Source: Balanoglossus misakiensis (Eukaryota > Hemichordata). From it: a stretch of 64,000 nucleotides of DNA. Each line of letters opens with the position of its first letter. Position 1 is the first letter of the stretch. The notes below the pieces were generated by a model. It did no database searches and was not told the origin of the DNA. It saw only the letters and a list, made by a program, of their open reading frames with translations. Location: positions 3,534,001 through 3,598,000 of the forward strand of contig CM082583.2 in the NCBI GenBank assembly GCA_040954595.2. The letters are read 5' to 3'. Of the stretch, positions 1 through 12,462 are shown piece by piece. The translations under genes were made by a program, and so were the position numbers.

Positions 1-227
1 TATCACCGGGGATGTTCTCATGCCAGAATCATATATAGACCGGTGTAAGGTCGTAAGTTGCTCTATAGGCAACTTTGTTTATGGTTTATTCGCCGAGTGA
101 ACGCGCCGGACGTACTTGCACAGGGCGTGTGTTTGGGGGTACCAAACAGAAATTGAAGTTAAGTCCCAGAAGGCTTAAGAAAGTTGAAGGAGCAACTTTC
201 CGAAAATATTTTAGAAATAATGGACGA
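1..227. other. Unannotated left edge
   Basis: No open frame with recognisable similarity and no repeat whose second copy I can see in this window. Confidence 0.4.
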
Positions 228-359
228 CGCCCTGACCATTAACGTTTGTTAATGGGCAAGGGCGAGGGGAAAGCCAAAAATTCATGGGCGAGGTCCGAGC
301 CCATGAATTTTGGCTTTCCTCGAGCCCGCGCCCATAAACAAACGTTTATGGTCAGGGCG
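228..359. repeat. Foldback inverted repeat, arms about 60 bp
   Basis: The left arm starts CGCCCTGACCATTAACG and the right arm ends with its near-complement, CGTTTATGGTCAGGGCG. The arms also share a segment around AAGCCAAAAATTCATGGGC and close on a loop of about 9 bases. There are a few mismatches and small indels. No clear target duplication is visible, so it could be a MITE or a simple palindromic duplication. Confidence 0.7.
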
Positions 360-1831
360 GAGTCGGTTATTTCCATTATATTACCAAAAAAATCAAGAAA
401 ACCGTCAAAATTTACGAAAATGTCCCACTAGGGGCCCCGGAACTTGTGTTACGCAAAATGTTGTATTCACTGAACTGTTTGCTAATATTACTATTCAGAT
501 TTACGGGCATGTAAACAAACCATTACTGAGTATTTGTGGTCAGTGACGTCGTTCATCTCGACCAATTAAAATGCGACGCACAGGCCATGGTAATAATAAT
601 CCCACGATTTTCCGCGATCCGCCGAGCGCGACGTGTGGTCAAAACAGTACATCAAGGCAATCGATAAAGCTCTCCGCCGTTGATGTTTTTTTTTTTGGGG
701 GGGGGGAGGCTTTATCAGCATGTTTGTCGGATTGTCATTCTCTCGTTCAGAAAGGAAATGTTCCCTTGCATTTGTACAACTAATGTAATGTAATTGTGTT
801 TTAAATGCTTAATAAAGAAAACTAACACTGACAACGGACACATTTTGTTCGTAGTGAATTAAACGCCCCTCCCTGAATGCCTAGTCTGAAGTAAAACTTA
901 TGTTGAGAAGGAGAGTTGTACATTGATTAACGTTTTCAACGGTGTAGTACCGGTGTAGCAACGATCCAGATACGACTCCGACGGGAAAAAATATTTGAGA
1001 ATGCTTTTCGCCTGTGCTGCGCCGGTGTTAATTTTCGACAGCGATGACGGGTGGTTCAGATCCAGACCGAAGCAAATATACAGTGAGAACGCAAAGCACA
1101 ACCCTGTGGTGACTTTTGATTATGTTTATCTAGGTAACCTATTGTCTTGGGTCAGTTTCCATTGTTGAGTCAATCTAACTGGACGCGAGTGGTTTTCTAG
1201 CCACTCGCGGTTAGCCGGGTCTGCAACACATCTGTCTGCAACCAACTTTAGGTTCTTTCGATCGCCGAAAAGACGAGGCGTTTTCGATTTGTGGATTAAC
1301 ATCCAGTACTTCTAAACGATATCAAAACGGTCATGAAGAAGACGACAAAGTCGTCCAGAACGCATATCCAGGTATAGAAACTGAGATATGTTGCAATTAC
1401 ATGTCCTCGACGTCCTCAATTTTTGTTAGTTGCCGTGTTCCTAAACATTGCCATTTAGACGGCGTTGATCTCAAAACAATGTCCGTTTAGTGTGTGGACG
1501 CACACAGTCACAGATTCTGAGGGCTAATCCCCTGTTAGCAAGAAACAGGAAGTGCTACGATATTCGTCATTTTTAAGTTGCTGCAATTGATCTGTAGTTT
1601 GTGTATGCTTTACATGTATGCATCTGTGATAAAATACAACATGTTACAAATGAACATAAATGACTACATGTACATAGTGTTTTGAACCACTAGCATTCTT
1701 TTATCTGAATTGGAGGTTGCGCAACAAGACTAGAAAAAAACAGATATGCCATGGGATCAATCAAACGTGTTTGGGGTTCAAACCGACCTGCTTCCTTGCT
1801 GGTAAGCAACCGGTGCGCCAGTAGACTAGCC
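360..1831. other. Non-coding stretch
   Basis: No convincing gene. It holds a T-run followed by a G-run near 687-710 and a small perfect hairpin at about 1177-1202 (CGCGAGTGG against CCACTCGCG). The short open frames here have no recognisable domain. Confidence 0.4.
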
Positions 1832-2056
1832 CACTAGTCGCTTGGTGATTTTTAAATCTAAATAGTTAAGGTGTTTTCGATGGTTTTTTTGTCTTAATAA
1901 ATAATTTCAATACTTTTTGCGTGCATGCTTGCCTTGAGCGTGTTTTTGGTAGTGAGGTGAGTTTCGAATTTGGGACTGAGCTTGTGGTTTTGGGTAGCGT
2001 GGGTCTACGCGTTCCCTACACATAATGAAGCCCATAGACTTGGAGCAAGTCTAGTG
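1832..2056 (+). repeat. Interspersed repeat, copy 1
   Basis: About 225 bp that recurs inverted at 53441-53665. Shared landmarks are AGTCGCTTGGTGATTTTTA, GCATGCTTGCCTTGAGCGTG, GGGACTGAGCTTGTGG and the end motif ATGAAGCCCATAGACTTGG. The end motif alone also recurs near 54900. No coding capacity is apparent, so this is a dispersed repeat of unknown class. Confidence 0.75.
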
Positions 2057-2225
2057 CGCCAGGTAAACAAGCGCGCTTCCTGTGACCTGGCTGGCCATGC
2101 AAGCCAGGTAGCTCATGAATATTCAGAATGCAAGCCTGGCGCGCTCAGCAAGCACGCTCACCGGGCCTGGCGAGCCAGGCGAGCCACCTGGCTTGCTGCG
2201 TTCAGGAGCAGGCGCGCCAGGTAGA
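2057..2225. repeat. GCCAGG/CCTGGC-rich degenerate palindromic block
   Basis: A dense series of the hexamers GCCAGG and CCTGGC on both strands, mixed with GCGCGC runs. It directly follows the end motif of the repeat at 1832-2056. The frames through it are low-complexity shadows, not genes. Confidence 0.5.
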
Positions 2226-5200
2226 ACAGGACATTCAGTCTGTAGTGTACCCGGTACTAGTAATTTCCTCACATTGTCTCTGTCTCCATTTCTTCATGTC
2301 TCTGTCATCCACGCCGTCTTTGTCTCTACGTGTGTCTCTGCATGTCTATGGGACGACCGCAATCTTTCAATCGGTCTGTCCACGATATGCCCACTTACAT
2401 CCGGGAATAACGTAGTTGTCTGGGAGGCGCTGCTGACTTATATCTGCCTATAGTTGTGAGTTAGCAGTCATGCAGTCGTTTGTGGCATTAACGGAACCCT
2501 CTATACTCAATGATTTACTGTGATGTAATTGGATTATGTGTTATATATAATGCAAGGGTCTTGAGAGGAAAACAAAGCACTTAAATTCGACCTTGTCAAG
2601 TAATGGCATTTGAAGTGCCTCCTTTATTTCGCTCGTGGTATACTCTCTCTTTGAAAGCGGCGATTTACTCCCATAATTCAATCCACGAGATAGCTGGCTC
2701 CTCGGGTTTTTCCGTCTATCCCTTAAGTGAACGATCGAATTTGGCGAGTATCGCCAGAAATACACAATTACATAAGGTTTCAGCCATCTGCGGTTGTGCT
2801 GTATCAACCTTTGAATCAAAATTCCCCAAATCCTTAAATTTATAATTCAGACAATTGCCCGTTCTAATAAATGAAAGCATATACCGAAGTAATGTGAATA
2901 GAAACTTTCATAATATTGCGGAATTATTTTGAATTGAACTTTGCTGAAAAAGGTGTACCAGCCCCTTCCTGTACCTGTTCGGGTGAAAGATGCTGAACCA
3001 ATTAAGGCAGCGAACACTAGGTTGCTCATAAATGTAAAAGAAATATCAAAATAAAAATCCAAATATGATCAAGCCTTGCTTTAAAGTAGATCACTAGAGA
3101 CTTAGGATATAACACTGTAAATATCAGACAGCATAGTTATCTCTAGCAATTAATATATTATAGTAAACTTGTAGGTATACGATCTTTTGTGAGAGCTCTA
3201 TCTGTCAATTCTGAGGGGTCTTGCGATCTGGATCTGTGTAGCGGAGACGTCACGGACAGACGGCTTGGCTTACACGCCGAGGACCTGTTCCCGTTGAGGA
3301 CATGAAATTACTATAAAATCATTGGCTTTTTATGACATGAATACAATATGGTCCTTACATGCAAGAAATCTTCTTGTAGCACGCGATACTGCATAGAAAT
3401 AAATTTAGGTATCTCATGGGCAATCCTAGTGTACAACATTTCTAATCTCAAAACCTTTATTTATGATAACGATAAATCACTCGAAAAGGGAATTTCCGAC
3501 TCGAAGGGAAATTTCATACACATTGGCATTTGTAGAGCTCGCTGGGAACAGATGCAGACAACACCCACGCACCTATTAAAGGGTGCATCTATTGAAACGC
3601 TGACTATCAGTTATCACGAGAATCTAGCCACATGTTCTACTTGTATGGTAGGTTATGAATGTGTCGGTTCTTATCAGTTTTTGGTACATTAATGAAATCC
3701 CCAGTCAGAATTTCCGTATTTTCAAAGCGCGTTGACGCAGACATTTGTTCGTTGTCAAGGTTATAACCTTCCCCTGAAATCGTCGATTTTATCAGTTCTG
3801 GCTTGAAGAATTGTACTGCAATAGTATACAAAGCTAGTGATTTGTCTTATACTTTGTCCGATAAAAACACATTAAAACATATCACAGACCACCACGGATT
3901 GTCGCAAAAGTTCAACAAATGATATTTCTCGTTTTGATTAAAATATGATCTCCCCTTAACTCCGAACGAAACGACAACATTATTGTTATTGGTCACAGTG
4001 TCACAATGCTCCTGTTATTCTCTACTTTTCTTTGGAAGTTTGGAGTTAATTAACGTCTAATTTGCACATCAGTACTCGTACCAGAAAATCTAGAGTCACT
4101 GCATTGAGTTTTATGAAACTTGTTAAGGACACTGAACTCAAATAGATTACACTCTGAAAAAGAGTAATTTAAACTATACATGTATATAAAAATCTGGACA
4201 ATGACAATATTCTAATTTTTTGAATAAACAACACTTTTCTTGCGAAAACATGCTTATTTCCATACATCACGATTATTTGCAATAATAGCAATATAAATCA
4301 AAAGTTTTACATGAAAGCTGGCCACAAGAGGATAGTCATCTAACAGTGCATTTGCATATTTAGTCGGCTTCGAACTCGGAGATATTTCATTGTACTTTGC
4401 ACAATTATTGCGCTAAAATTTGTTAGAACTTGCCGACCAGAATGTACAGCCCCAGTACCGGTTTATTAAACAAATTATAACGACCAGCATCGGAGGACGG
4501 CGGGCTAATTGAGTACACGTCTGCAGCTTGTTAGGTATACACCCTGCGGATACAAAGTGACTATAGGCTGGCGAACGAAGACTCAAGACGCTATCTGATG
4601 AAAAGTCATGCATTTGAGACGGTTCAATACCCCACAGAGCAAATTCTAGACGATGCTGCTGACGATACGACACTGATTTGTTAGTTTCATTAAAGCACTA
4701 TGGCGTCTGCTGAAAGACGAGAGCAGCCTTGGCCTCATTAACATAGATAGGATTCACCGTGCTACTTGGTTTCCATCGCAACGAATCGAACAGGAAATAT
4801 CACAGGATGTTAACATCGGCGTAGTTACAAAGCAACTATAAAGCTTGACCATATAAGTATGCCCTTCTACGTATGGCATTTACCAAAAAGGCTTTTTAAT
4901 ATCAACGTTATCTGCAGATTCACAGCAAAGCATTAGTGTGCACAGTCTACTAATCTCCTCCAGTGACGACTATTTTCTTGAAACAAAAACAGAACCTAGC
5001 AGAACTTCACTGAGAATTTAATTGTACGGCGCGTAAAATGCATTACCGCGTGGTAAGCATAAAAAGTAGGTGCATTCGTACATTGGTGTTCTTTAAATAA
5101 TTCATACACGTTTTAAAACGCAAATCTTGAATTTAGACATTTGGAGTTATCATGTTGCTAATCATGGATATCTGGCAAACATTGACTTTTCGACTTCCAG

Positions 5201-5831
5201 CAAGGTTTTGTATATGAAAGATTGAATGGTGTAAGAAGTTTAGGGTATCGCAGGTGCCTCTAATGTTCTTACCCAATGCAACCCCGGTCGGGATTTTGAA
5301 TGTCCTTTTGGGGATGACAAGCTAAATCACCTACCATCAACAACCACCAGAGCTGTGCAAAATGAAAATAACGTTTCGATTTCGGAGACTCGGTTGGTTC
5401 TAACTAAGTCAGTACAATCTGGTCAGTACAAGCTTTATTGGTACAACAGTGTTGAAACAAGACATGTCAAATTAATCGGAAGGTAACTAACAACACGAAA
5501 AAGTCAAAAAATCAAGTAGAACGGTGAAATTTTATTTTCATGCTATTTCGAAGATCGTATTATAATCACAAAATAGTTCCAGTATTTTTATAATATAATT
5601 ATATTTACTACAATAACAATCCGATCGATGAATCGGATAAACATGAAGAGCACTATAGTCTGTGAATAATAAAAACGGTTCAACTTTTGATGCCTCAGTT
5701 CATAGATTATAAAATTCGAATCCATGATCATTTCTACAGTAGACATCCTTCACATCGAGTCTCCGATTTACATAGGTTAATCGAACACACTATCACAAAA
5801 AACACTGAATATAAATTGTGATAAGTAGGCA
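2226..5831. other. Long AT-rich stretch without a recognised gene
   Basis: Only short frames (up to 114 codons, near 3348-3692) with no recognisable motif and no supporting splice-flanked homology. I see no large inverted repeat or tandem array. Confidence 0.4.
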
Positions 5832-6037
5832 TAAAGGTATACAGTCACCTCCAATTTACATACAGTGGGGTACATTCAGCCCATATATGGCAGAAATGGT
5901 GTATTTGAGCGCTCTAAAGAACATATGGTAGCGCTCTTTTTTCGCGTGTGCGACCCACTGAAAATCAGTGATTGGCTAGATCTCAATTTGTCATGGTAAC
6001 TATAGCTAATTTTCAATAGGTGACCGTATACCTTTAA
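5832..6037. mobile_element. TTAA-type foldback MITE, family B
   Basis: Terminal inverted repeats read AAAGGTATACAGTCACC on the left and GGTGACCGTATACCTTT on the right. Inner arms include the shared block CAGTGATTGGCTAGATCTCA and its GCGCTCT neighbour. Related copies lie at 33061-33248, 42912-43112 and 47529-47721. It is too short to encode a transposase. Confidence 0.8.
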
Positions 6038-7086
6038 AAGTCGGACAAATATTTTAGCAATATTTACTACCTAAAATGTTACCTATACACAAAATAAATG
6101 AAAAACCAAATGTTCATTAGTAGCATTCTTTCCTCTTAGTCAAATACTTTCAGTAAAAAGTAATAATAACCGACCACGCCCATGAACAACGAAAAGGTAT
6201 TAAGCTTCTGCGATTGGGTTTCCATCAAAAGTCTAACCTTTGACCTCCTGGTTATTTCAGGTATCCGTGTTGCACTCACTTGGGAATGCGTGGATCTCAG
6301 TTTGGCAATCAAGGTGTTAGATGGGAAATGCAGTCGTTCATCAACAAACACAACTACTTCAGAAACCACTAATACTCATTAAGGATATCTGCAAAGGTGA
6401 GTGTAAGGGGAAAGCTGCATGCATTGCGATGCACTTTAATTGCGTTTTCCGGTTCTTGGATAATAAACGACACTCGTCCACAGTTGACGACCACGAACTC
6501 GTAGGCATGGAAATAATACCTCCATCAGGCAGAACAGACATTAGGGTTTTTATAGACATGTGGCATGCGTTTACATTGTTGAACGATTAACGCTTTTCAC
6601 ATACTCAATTTCGAGTCATATTTTACAATAAGAGCAGACAAACGTGCTTATACGTTGCTATAGTATTGAATGCAGGCTATGCTTGAATCGCATGCATGAA
6701 TGCACTATTCTATGATGAATTACTAGCGTCTCATTTTGTCATGACATACACTGTATTTAGAGCGTGTCAGTACGAATACACAGGAGCTTATGTGTACACA
6801 AATGGAAAACCGTAAAATAGTCTGATAAGCATGTATATCAATGCATTTGTGGATTTATAGGCCGTTTTGTGTCGCTATACATTATCATTGGCATTAATCG
6901 TGGGTTCTTGTTTGCTTCTCAAAATGAATATTTTGACGTAAACAGTTCATTTCCCGGTCGACATGTAATGTATTTATGTTTGCTCAAATTTTATGTTCGG
7001 AGCGACACGCTGGTTTATGTCATTTTGTTATATAGCGTCACTTGACCCCATCAGTGCAATGCAATAGTAGTTGTATTTCCTTTTCT
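6038..7086. other. Stretch without a recognised gene
   Basis: Overlapping short frames around 6182-6590 lack any domain I recognise. No repeat partner was found elsewhere in the window. Confidence 0.4.
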
Positions 7087-7387
7087 TTAAAGGGACAACG
7101 TCTCTCTCTCTCGCTGCCCTTTTCCCATTATGCTTGATACAAGACACTGTTTATGTTATTCTACACGTGGATATATAGTGAATCAACGTACGACCACACA
7201 CAACTTCTATCAGGTTTGTAGGATATGAGAGCAAAAATCTCGCCCAAATGAATAAATGGTAATCACTGATTATTCATTTTGGCGAGTTTTTCACTCACAT
7301 GTCTGCAAGTGGGATGAAAGTTGTGTGTGGTCGAACATTGGTTCACTACATATACACAATGGACACTAACATAAATGGTGTTCACAA
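7087..7387. mobile_element. TTAA-type foldback MITE, family A, right end lost
   Basis: Begins TTAAAGGGACAACGTCTCTC and continues through the shared blocks GACCACACACAACTTC and, as an inverted arm, GAAGTTGTGTGTGGTCGAAC. The centre holds the AATGAATA...TTCATTTTGGCGAG hairpin. Similarity to the complete copy at 46500-46854 fades after about 7387, so the right terminal repeat is missing. Confidence 0.8.
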
Positions 7388-10300
7388 ATTGACGTGCATA
7401 CATATACATTGTATAACATTCTCCTTGTACCAAGTTCGAATGAAAGTGGTCCGGGCATGTCTGAGAAATGGCTGTGAACGTGTACGGGGATGCATGCAAG
7501 GACTGGCGGCACGGATGAAATGGAGCCCAATCTAATAGTCCCCGGACTGTGTCCTTGGGGACTGAGTAGCAGGCATGGTGAACATGTCTGGTTGAACAAA
7601 TATAAGGAGGAAATCTCGGATTGAAAGAAAAGTCTATTTCTCATGCTTCGACTACCAATATATATTACTTGTTGCGGTAGCCTTAATACTTACACGTGTT
7701 CAGAATGTGACAGTAACAACAGGCCTGTTCTTCTGCATTTAAGCCATTGCAACTAGAGCATACATCATCTTTTCAAGATGTCGAGAACATTTTCAACCGG
7801 AGAAGGCAGTTGGCGATTCGTTAAGTTCTTCTTATAGCCATAGGGATCGGTTACATTGAATCACAACTCAGCATGTTGCTTGTGCGAGAAAAACGCATTT
7901 GCCTTTGGGGCTTTCTACTGTAAACAGTCGAACGGTAATTTGACGTTCGCGACCCCAGAGAGAGAGAGGGAAATGTGCCCGGAGATGTAGGATTAATAAG
8001 AACGACGAATCCGCAAATTAAATTCTATAGCGAAGATATACACCACACTTGACGACTTTCTTCACTGCCTGGCAGCTATACAACAAACGAGAATCTGTTT
8101 TGATCGAACGTTCCCTGGAGACTAAATTAAGCGCTGCATTGGAACTGACTTGGGAAATGATATACTAGTATGTTTTAGGCTTCACAGTGTAAAATACATC
8201 AGCCAAGATTTTAATTTAGATGGTCTTTAGACTCTAGAATTTAGCACAATAAATGAGGCGCATTGATTTTGTGACGTCATGTTGAATTGGAAAATTGGGT
8301 TACTATGATGTAAAGGAGATGGATGGATGGATTATACGTCGTGTCACATTTATTGGATAGTTGGCAATTGAATTTAACATATTTTTTATTAAATGGCTTA
8401 TTCATTTCTCAGCTAAACGATCTTTATACGTAAGATACGCTGATGTCGGTGGTTGCGTGACAGTCTATGTGATTTACCGAAATGACAATTTTATTCTGGT
8501 CTGGTAGGATGTCCGTCGCGTCGATGATGGTGGTGGGTTGGGGGATTGCGGTGTTATCCTGTTTCAACTCTATGTTCGAATTCTCTAATTTCTTGTTGTG
8601 AATTTTTTGTAGTTCTATGAAGAAGGACATGTTGGCGAGATTATGTTATGACAGTTGTTAAGTTCTGTTAAGTTCTGTTTTCGTAGAAGATTTCCAATCA
8701 TCGCTGATTTGTGTTCTCAATTCTGGTTCGTATGTCTGTCATATACATATATTGAGCTGATATTAAGATTGCGGGAGGCATCATCGAGTTTTATTCACGG
8801 GTGGGATACGAAGAACATATGAACAATTCTGAGCTCTGGTAATCTGCAGTGTTTTTATGAAATACTCTAATACGATTATATAATACGACCATACGCCATG
8901 GATTTCCTATTTTTTCAGCATTGCCCGTTCTTTTAAAATGCTGTTGCGTCTGCATCTCAAGCAATTCTATTAAAAGTGCATTTCCCATTAAAGAACAGAC
9001 CATATGTTAGACAGAACCTATAGCTATGAGCTTGGATCGGCCAGGGCTCCGGCCGTCGTGGTCTGCATTCCATTCAATGAAGTCAGTTCAGTATTTTACA
9101 TTTGGAGAACGTACGCGGTCCTGTTGTTTACATGATCAAACCATCTAACATCAAAGAAGCGACCGTTCCACCGGCAATTCCTGCAGTTTCCGTTCCAGTT
9201 CTACCCGATCTCTATCGATGACAGGCATTTTGCAATTACGCGGGAAGATCAGGCTGCTCGCAGGAGTTGTTTCCGATTCACCACACAACACATTGTCGCC
9301 CGAACCGTTCCCATGGCTACGTTTTAAAGGTCAGAGGACACTGACTTTGAGTTACAATGTCAGATTTTTTCACTTCACCAAGGAGTATTTTTCTGTGGCG
9401 TTCTGTCGTGTTACGTTAACATTTCAAATCAACTCCGATATGTCTCTCCACGCGCACCAGTAAATACAATGTAGGTCCAGACAGCGCGCCACATATATGT
9501 ATCTATGGAAACAGTAGTATTGCTTCGTCGATTTAGGTAAGGTGTATATCCATGCGACCTACAGTGTATGTGTCTAATTGAAAATTGATGACATATCAAA
9601 CTTCCAGATCACCGAGCAATTGAAGAGATTATTTTCCTTTACCAAACATCCATTAATACCCAGGGTGATTTCATGCAAACGTAACGTTTGTAATAGACCT
9701 TTACATGGCTTTAACGTAAAGGAATTTGAACTGCTCTGTTATACTTGTGGAGGTGTAATAGAATCAAATAATACGATATGATATTTCAATACTGACAATC
9801 ATATCAGCAGAAAAAAACGTAAACCATGAACGCACAGAATTTCTTAGCAAAATGGGATATCCAAGACAGCGGACGGATTCAAACTGTGTCTGTGTATGAT
9901 GTGTCTGCTTGGAATAAATTGATTCAGGGTGTTCTTTAGAAACGTCTAATTAGGACGCTATCTTTATGCATCGAACAGATGTCCGTAGCCCAGTCTGCAT
10001 GTTAACATTCCATGAATTTCAAATTGTGTTAGAGCTATCTCCTACGTGTTACACATGCTGATAAACACATATACATGTACTGCGCTTGAGATTTGCCAAT
10101 GCATATCCCCTTTGCACAACGCCAAAGAACCGACTCGGCTAATCGGCTGCCCAGTTCCGATTGCATGCCCATAAATCGTGGTTACATTGAACGTAAGTAA
10201 TGTTTTCAATGCATACCTGGTTTTTAGCACCAAAGGGAATGATACACTTTCGATTTTTTTTGAGAATTTAATGTTTGCTTTGATGTCAGTAGCGTTTCTG

Positions 10301-11473
10301 TGTATGGGCATTACTGGAAACGGACGTGACTGTGTCATTCTAGCCTCGCCCTGTCTTACCTTACCTTACTTTACATATACACGTGTAGATATTGTTTCAG
10401 TCTAGTCTTTCAAAGTCATCTTTCCCCGCATGTGTGTTTCAGAAGCTTGTTTAGTGAAACACTTTGGAAATCAGAAAATAACAAGTACGTCAAGGAAAGA
10501 ACGGATTAGATTTGACGCGTCACTTCACATTACCGGTTTCAGCTAGCTCTACGTCAGCAACCCGCCTTTTCTAACACGATGCTATTTACTTAAAGTTCAA
10601 ACCGTCATCGCAAGTAACCTTTCACCATCTGCTTCGCTTTTGCAGAGCTGATTTGCTTTTTGTTCCGAGGAGGAAGGTGGACGCAGGCACATTTTTATCT
10701 CAGCCTCAGTTGCTCCAGACGACGCCTTCTTTTGCCAATGCCACCATTTGCGAGTAATTAACCCGTATACATTACTTCGTGTAATACCTGCAGGCACCAG
10801 CAACACATGACTGATCTGCATAATCAAGCAAAGGAGTACTACGACACGAACATACACTATGGTCAAGTACTACACTGCCGCCGAATTTCCAGCGAGTTAA
10901 TATTTTAGGCATCGGGATTTGTCTAAATCTACGGAATTGGCGTCAAACACCACTGTGACAGCGAACTCGTGGCGGAGCGACTTAACTTTATGATTTGGAG
11001 AGATGTAGGTTTTTCGCTAATATCGACATCATGGTCAATATTCCCATGTGAGACAACGTTGTGTCATCTGGATTGTCTTCCTGCTGACTAGCTTGAATGA
11101 TTCTTTTATGGCGTATGTCTATACTGCGTTAAGGAAACGGTACAATCTATCCTTCACTTTCTTCACATGAACGATGTGCGTTTGCCTGAAAGTCACTTTA
11201 GGGTCCTCTAGAGAGTTCATTGAATGTAAGTATATACATTTAATACCGTCTCTTTAAGTTTGAATCCGGAAACGGAATATAACAACACTTTGCAAATTTA
11301 TAACGCGGAGCCATGCATGTGATAATAAATAATGACAGTTGAATTAACCACAATAATGACCATTTACTACGTGGAGTACCCTAATAGTCAAAACAACAAC
11401 TTTCTCTGTGGCTGATGACGTTACATAAACAGGCTTTGTATGTTTGTTGTTTTCACATCGCAGGTGAAAATTG
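7388..11473. other. Long stretch without a recognised gene
   Basis: Many short frames, none with a domain I can defend. The 67-codon frame at 9578-9781 has a CX4C...CX2C cysteine pattern and is discussed in the findings. It ends at the target site of the BEL element. Confidence 0.4.
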
Positions 11474-11478
11474 CAGGC
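11474..11478. repeat. Target-site duplication, left copy
   Basis: CAGGC immediately outside the left LTR; the same five bases follow the right LTR at 20248-20252. Five bases fits BEL/Pao integration. Confidence 0.9.
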
Positions 11479-12357
11479 TGTGACCGCCAAAGCTTTTCCG
11501 TAATATTCAAAAGTCAGAGTCGAGTTTCCATATACGGGTCTTCGGTTTATTATCGATAAATCGATCGAGCGATCGCCGAAAGCGACCGTACGAGACTGTA
11601 CACAATAGTCGAAAGACTTCGAAAGACGAGATGTGCGCAGACCTCGATGCGAATAGGCCAAATAGACCTCGAGAATGACCGAGACTGATTCGAATAGACC
11701 GAGCAAACCGTGGTACGAATAGACCGAGTAAACCGTAAACCGTAAAAACTGAAACATAAATACAAATACAAAATGTCAAATCGAAAGAATTACATACACG
11801 AAAATCGAGAATGATTTCAATCGAAAACAGATATGTGCAAGCAACACAGTTCGATGTACGTGACTGATGTAAAAGATGCAGACAACTCGTCAAAGTCTAA
11901 TTACAATAAAGTTTCACGAAATACAATTCATATCTGTAAGAATACCGAAAGATATATTACCTCGCTGGCGACTTGTAAAGCCTTGTGGTCGGGAAGTTTC
12001 GAAATACGAACGAAATATCGAAGGGTGCGAAACGAGAGACGAGGGTGTACTTCACCGTCCCATAGCGAAGTCGAAAACACGAGGTAAAAATGTGTAGTGA
12101 TATGACAATCGTAGATGGACTACTTGTAAAACTTTTGGGCGAAATATGGTTTGTCGATGTGTTCACAATGACCTTCAAAGGTACACATAAAGTCACAACA
12201 TCTTTCTCTGTGAAAATTAAAAGTCTACAATATCGAAACTCGTAACAAAAAGGGAACTATTTTTATGGAGTAAGGTTTTAAAGCAACAAACTGTTCGTGC
12301 ATATCCCTCATAATTAAAAATACGAAATTCCTTTGTTTTTGCATGGCTTCAGCCACA
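11479..12357 (-). repeat. 3' LTR of the BEL/Pao element
   Basis: Matches 19369-20247 base for base on inspection (constant offset 7890). Because the element is on the minus strand, this left copy is the 3' LTR. Short open frames inside it occur identically in both LTRs and are not separate genes. Confidence 0.95.
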
Positions 12358-12370
12358 CTCCCCCCTAAAA
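12358..12370 (-). other. Polypurine tract of the BEL/Pao element
   Basis: On the minus strand TTTTAGGGGGGAG abuts the first base of the 3' LTR. This is the expected place for the plus-strand primer in reverse transcription. Confidence 0.8.
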
Positions 12371-12462
12371 TCACATTGATTTTACCTAATCGAAACACTG
12401 AAAACAACTACCAAATACGTCCAAGCTATTTCTCAGCTCTCCCCTGTGTCGCTGAGAACAAC

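Noticed and set aside
1765-1840. tRNA-derived SINE head on the minus strand (B-box-like GGTTTGAACCCC, A-box-like GGGCTAGTCTACTGG)
   Set aside because: Only suggestive box matches; no second copy or A-rich tail found, so not listed as a feature.
11507-12196. Several frames of 60-137 codons repeated at 19397-20086
   Set aside because: They lie inside the two LTRs and recur because the LTRs match; no domain recognised.
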